64,000 bases of DNA, from assembly GCA_903939115.1 (NCBI GenBank), contig CAJAFV010000068.1, forward strand, positions 1 through 64,000, in the 5' to 3' direction. The notes under the pieces are model-generated. The model was not told where the DNA came from and did no database searches. It was given only the letters and a program-made list of their open reading frames with translations. A program made the translations under genes and the position numbers. Below, one piece after another: positions 62,900 to 64,000 of this stretch. How positions within the stretch are numbered: the first letter of the stretch is position 1; every line of letters begins with the position of its first letter. Origin of the DNA: an uncultured Geobacteraceae bacterium. Its GTDB lineage: Bacteria > Desulfobacterota > Desulfuromonadia > Geobacterales > Pseudopelobacteraceae.

Positions 62900-64000
62900 T
62901 CAGTTAGATTCCGTTTGTGTCTGTTGTTTTGATTCGAACGGAAGCCTGATCGTAAAGACGCTCCCTTTCCCAAAGGTACTTTCTAAGGTTATCTCCCCAC
63001 TTTGTCTGTTTATGATCTCTCGGGAGATGGAAAGTCCGAGTCCGGTTCCCTTTCCGACCTCCTTGGTGGTGAAAAAGGGTTCGAATACCTGGCTGAAGTT
63101 TTCAGGCGGGATACCTTTACCCGTATCAGCCACCGACAGCAGAACATTACAATCGTCTTGCCAGGTTCGAATGGATATGGTTCCCTGGCCTTCAATGGCT
63201 TGGGCGGCGTTTACCACGAGGTTAGCGATAACCTGACTCAGGTGATGGCTGTTACCTCGGATCGGTGGCAAATCTTCCTGAAGGTCCAGCAATAATTCAG
63301 CGACATATTTATATTCGTTACGAACAATGTTCAGCGTGGAGTGCAGGCACTGGTTCAGATCCACTAAGTCCGTCTGTTGATCGTCGCTCCGGGAAAAGCT
63401 CTTTAAATCTTTTACAATGCTCTTAACACGGTTCACACCATCCAGCGATTCATTCACGAGTCCGCTCAGGTCAGATAGTATGCGGTCGATCTTCAGTGAA
63501 GTGCGGACGTCTTTAACAGAGTCCGGCCATTCTCCCCCGGTGCGCTCCAGAAAAGCTTTCTCCAGACTTTGGACGTAATTCCCGATTTTTTGACCATATT
63601 TGTCAAGGGTATACAGGTTGCTGGCAATGAATCCAAGCGGGTTGTTAATTTCGTGGGCGACCCCGGCTGCCAGTTGGCCGATGGATGCCATTTTTTCCTG
63701 CTGTATCATGTGCATCTGCATCTGTTTTAAAGAGTGTTCAGATTTCTTTTGTTCATCGATGGTCTGCTGCAACTGTTTCATTTTTGTTTCAAGCTTGTCG
63801 AACAGTATCTTGTTATAATTCTGTAACTGCAGCATCTGCTCATCGAGCGTACTCTCGTCATCCGCTCCGGAAATGCGCGCACTCTCGGCGAGCGCCTGTT
63901 CGACAGCTGCGATTATTTTTTCCGGCGCTGACGGTTTCAGCAGATAGCAAAAGGCACCAAGACTCAGACCGAACTGCTGATCCTGTTCCTGCTGATAATC
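62900..64000 (-). CDS. REC-histidine kinase, 5' end beyond the window
   Basis: 366 residues are visible. The frame stays open to the window edge, and residues coded at 63836-64000 are the end of a receiver domain (LGAFCYLLKPSAPEKIIAAV, with the conserved KP). A coiled coil (KLETKMKQLQQTIDEQKK) leads to HisKA with H-box AAGVAHEINNPLGF and an HATPase domain (NLVVNAAQAIEG, DTGKGIPPENFSQVFEPFFTT, GTGLGLSISREII). The protein converges on the membrane-ferredoxin gene with a 15-base gap. The ATG at 63835 is internal, not the true start. The input is unknown. Confidence 0.88.
   Translation of the reverse strand, partial: DYQQEQDQQFGLSLGAFCYLLKPSAPEKIIAAVEQALAESARISGADDESTLDEQMLQLQNYNKILFDKLETKMKQLQQTIDEQKKSEHSLKQMQMHMIQQEKMASIGQLAAGVAHEINNPLGFIASNLYTLDKYGQKIGNYVQSLEKAFLERTGGEWPDSVKDVRTSLKIDRILSDLSGLVNESLDGVNRVKSIVKDLKSFSRSDDQQTDLVDLNQCLHSTLNIVRNEYKYVAELLLDLQEDLPPIRGNSHHLSQVIANLVVNAAQAIEGQGTISIRTWQDDCNVLLSVADTGKGIPPENFSQVFEPFFTTKEVGKGTGLGLSISREIINRQSGEITLESTFGKGSVFTIRLPFESKQQTQTESN

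Noticed and set aside
1-64000. CRISPR arrays, tRNA or rRNA genes, transposases, prophage genes
   Set aside because: None recognised by eye on either strand; short tRNA-like folds would need a covariance search to exclude fully.

Overview
This 64 kb window is a chromosomal segment of a Geobacter-like bacterium (Desulfuromonadota, Geobacterales). The assignment is an inference from gene content and order: a full 14-gene nuo operon beside hemL and a detached set of ATP synthase Fo genes, the run mutM-recA-pilT-recX-alaS followed by arginine genes, and many hybrid sensor kinases. This matches Geobacter gene order as I remember it; I ran no database search. No rRNA, tRNA, CRISPR array, prophage or transposase was seen.

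Layout. (1) 31-3745, minus strand: purine permease, hypoxanthine [25 protein letters not shown], prmC, a type VII MntA/HepT toxin-antitoxin pair, and a decayed small acidic gene. (2) 3841-19047, minus strand: nuoA to nuoN in canonical order, with a strong sigma70-type promoter at the nuoA end and a hairpin terminator after nuoN. (3) 19276-22277, plus strand: hemL, then atpZ-like, atpI-like, atpB and atpE, closed by an 18-bp-stem terminator shared with the convergent genes. (4) 22361-26125, minus strand: lipoprotein, GspB-like and GspA/ExeA-like proteins, argH. (5) 26244-32017, minus strand: tamB and tamA. (6) 32043-40818, minus strand: a block of two-component genes (hybrid kinases, a response regulator, a CHASE kinase, a kinase lacking its ATPase domain, and a decayed kinase C-terminus). 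(7) 41033-46396, minus strand: argG, a RelE/ParE-type TA pair, argF, a BrnTA pair, argD, argB. (8) 46447-54039, minus strand: response-regulator kinase, alaS, recX, pilT-family ATPase, recA, mutM. (9) 54233-62884, plus strand: a tripartite RND efflux operon and then an unusual 858-residue fusion protein. (10) 62900-64000, minus strand: a response-regulator/histidine kinase cut by the window edge.

How the genes work together. The nuo operon encodes a respiratory complex I whose NuoF carries extra iron-sulfur domains and whose NuoM carries a Met/His-rich tail. The Fo genes give the membrane half of ATP synthase, and the c subunit has the residues that bind Na+ in known sodium-driven rings. The arginine genes run in pathway order B-D-F-G-H on one strand, but every junction from D onward has been filled: BrnTA between D and F, a RelE-type TA between F and G, and a kinase block plus tamAB between G and H.

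The most unusual item is the protein at 60308-62884: a cyclic-nucleotide-binding domain, an enhancer-binding-protein-like AAA+ domain whose Walker B, GAFTGA and sensor II positions are degenerate, and a NapH-like polytopic membrane ferredoxin in one chain. Next in interest are two palindromic repeats at the two junctions of the RND operon (one supplying the ends of two proteins), the sodium signature of AtpE, and the broken kinases around 35.4-39.2 kb.
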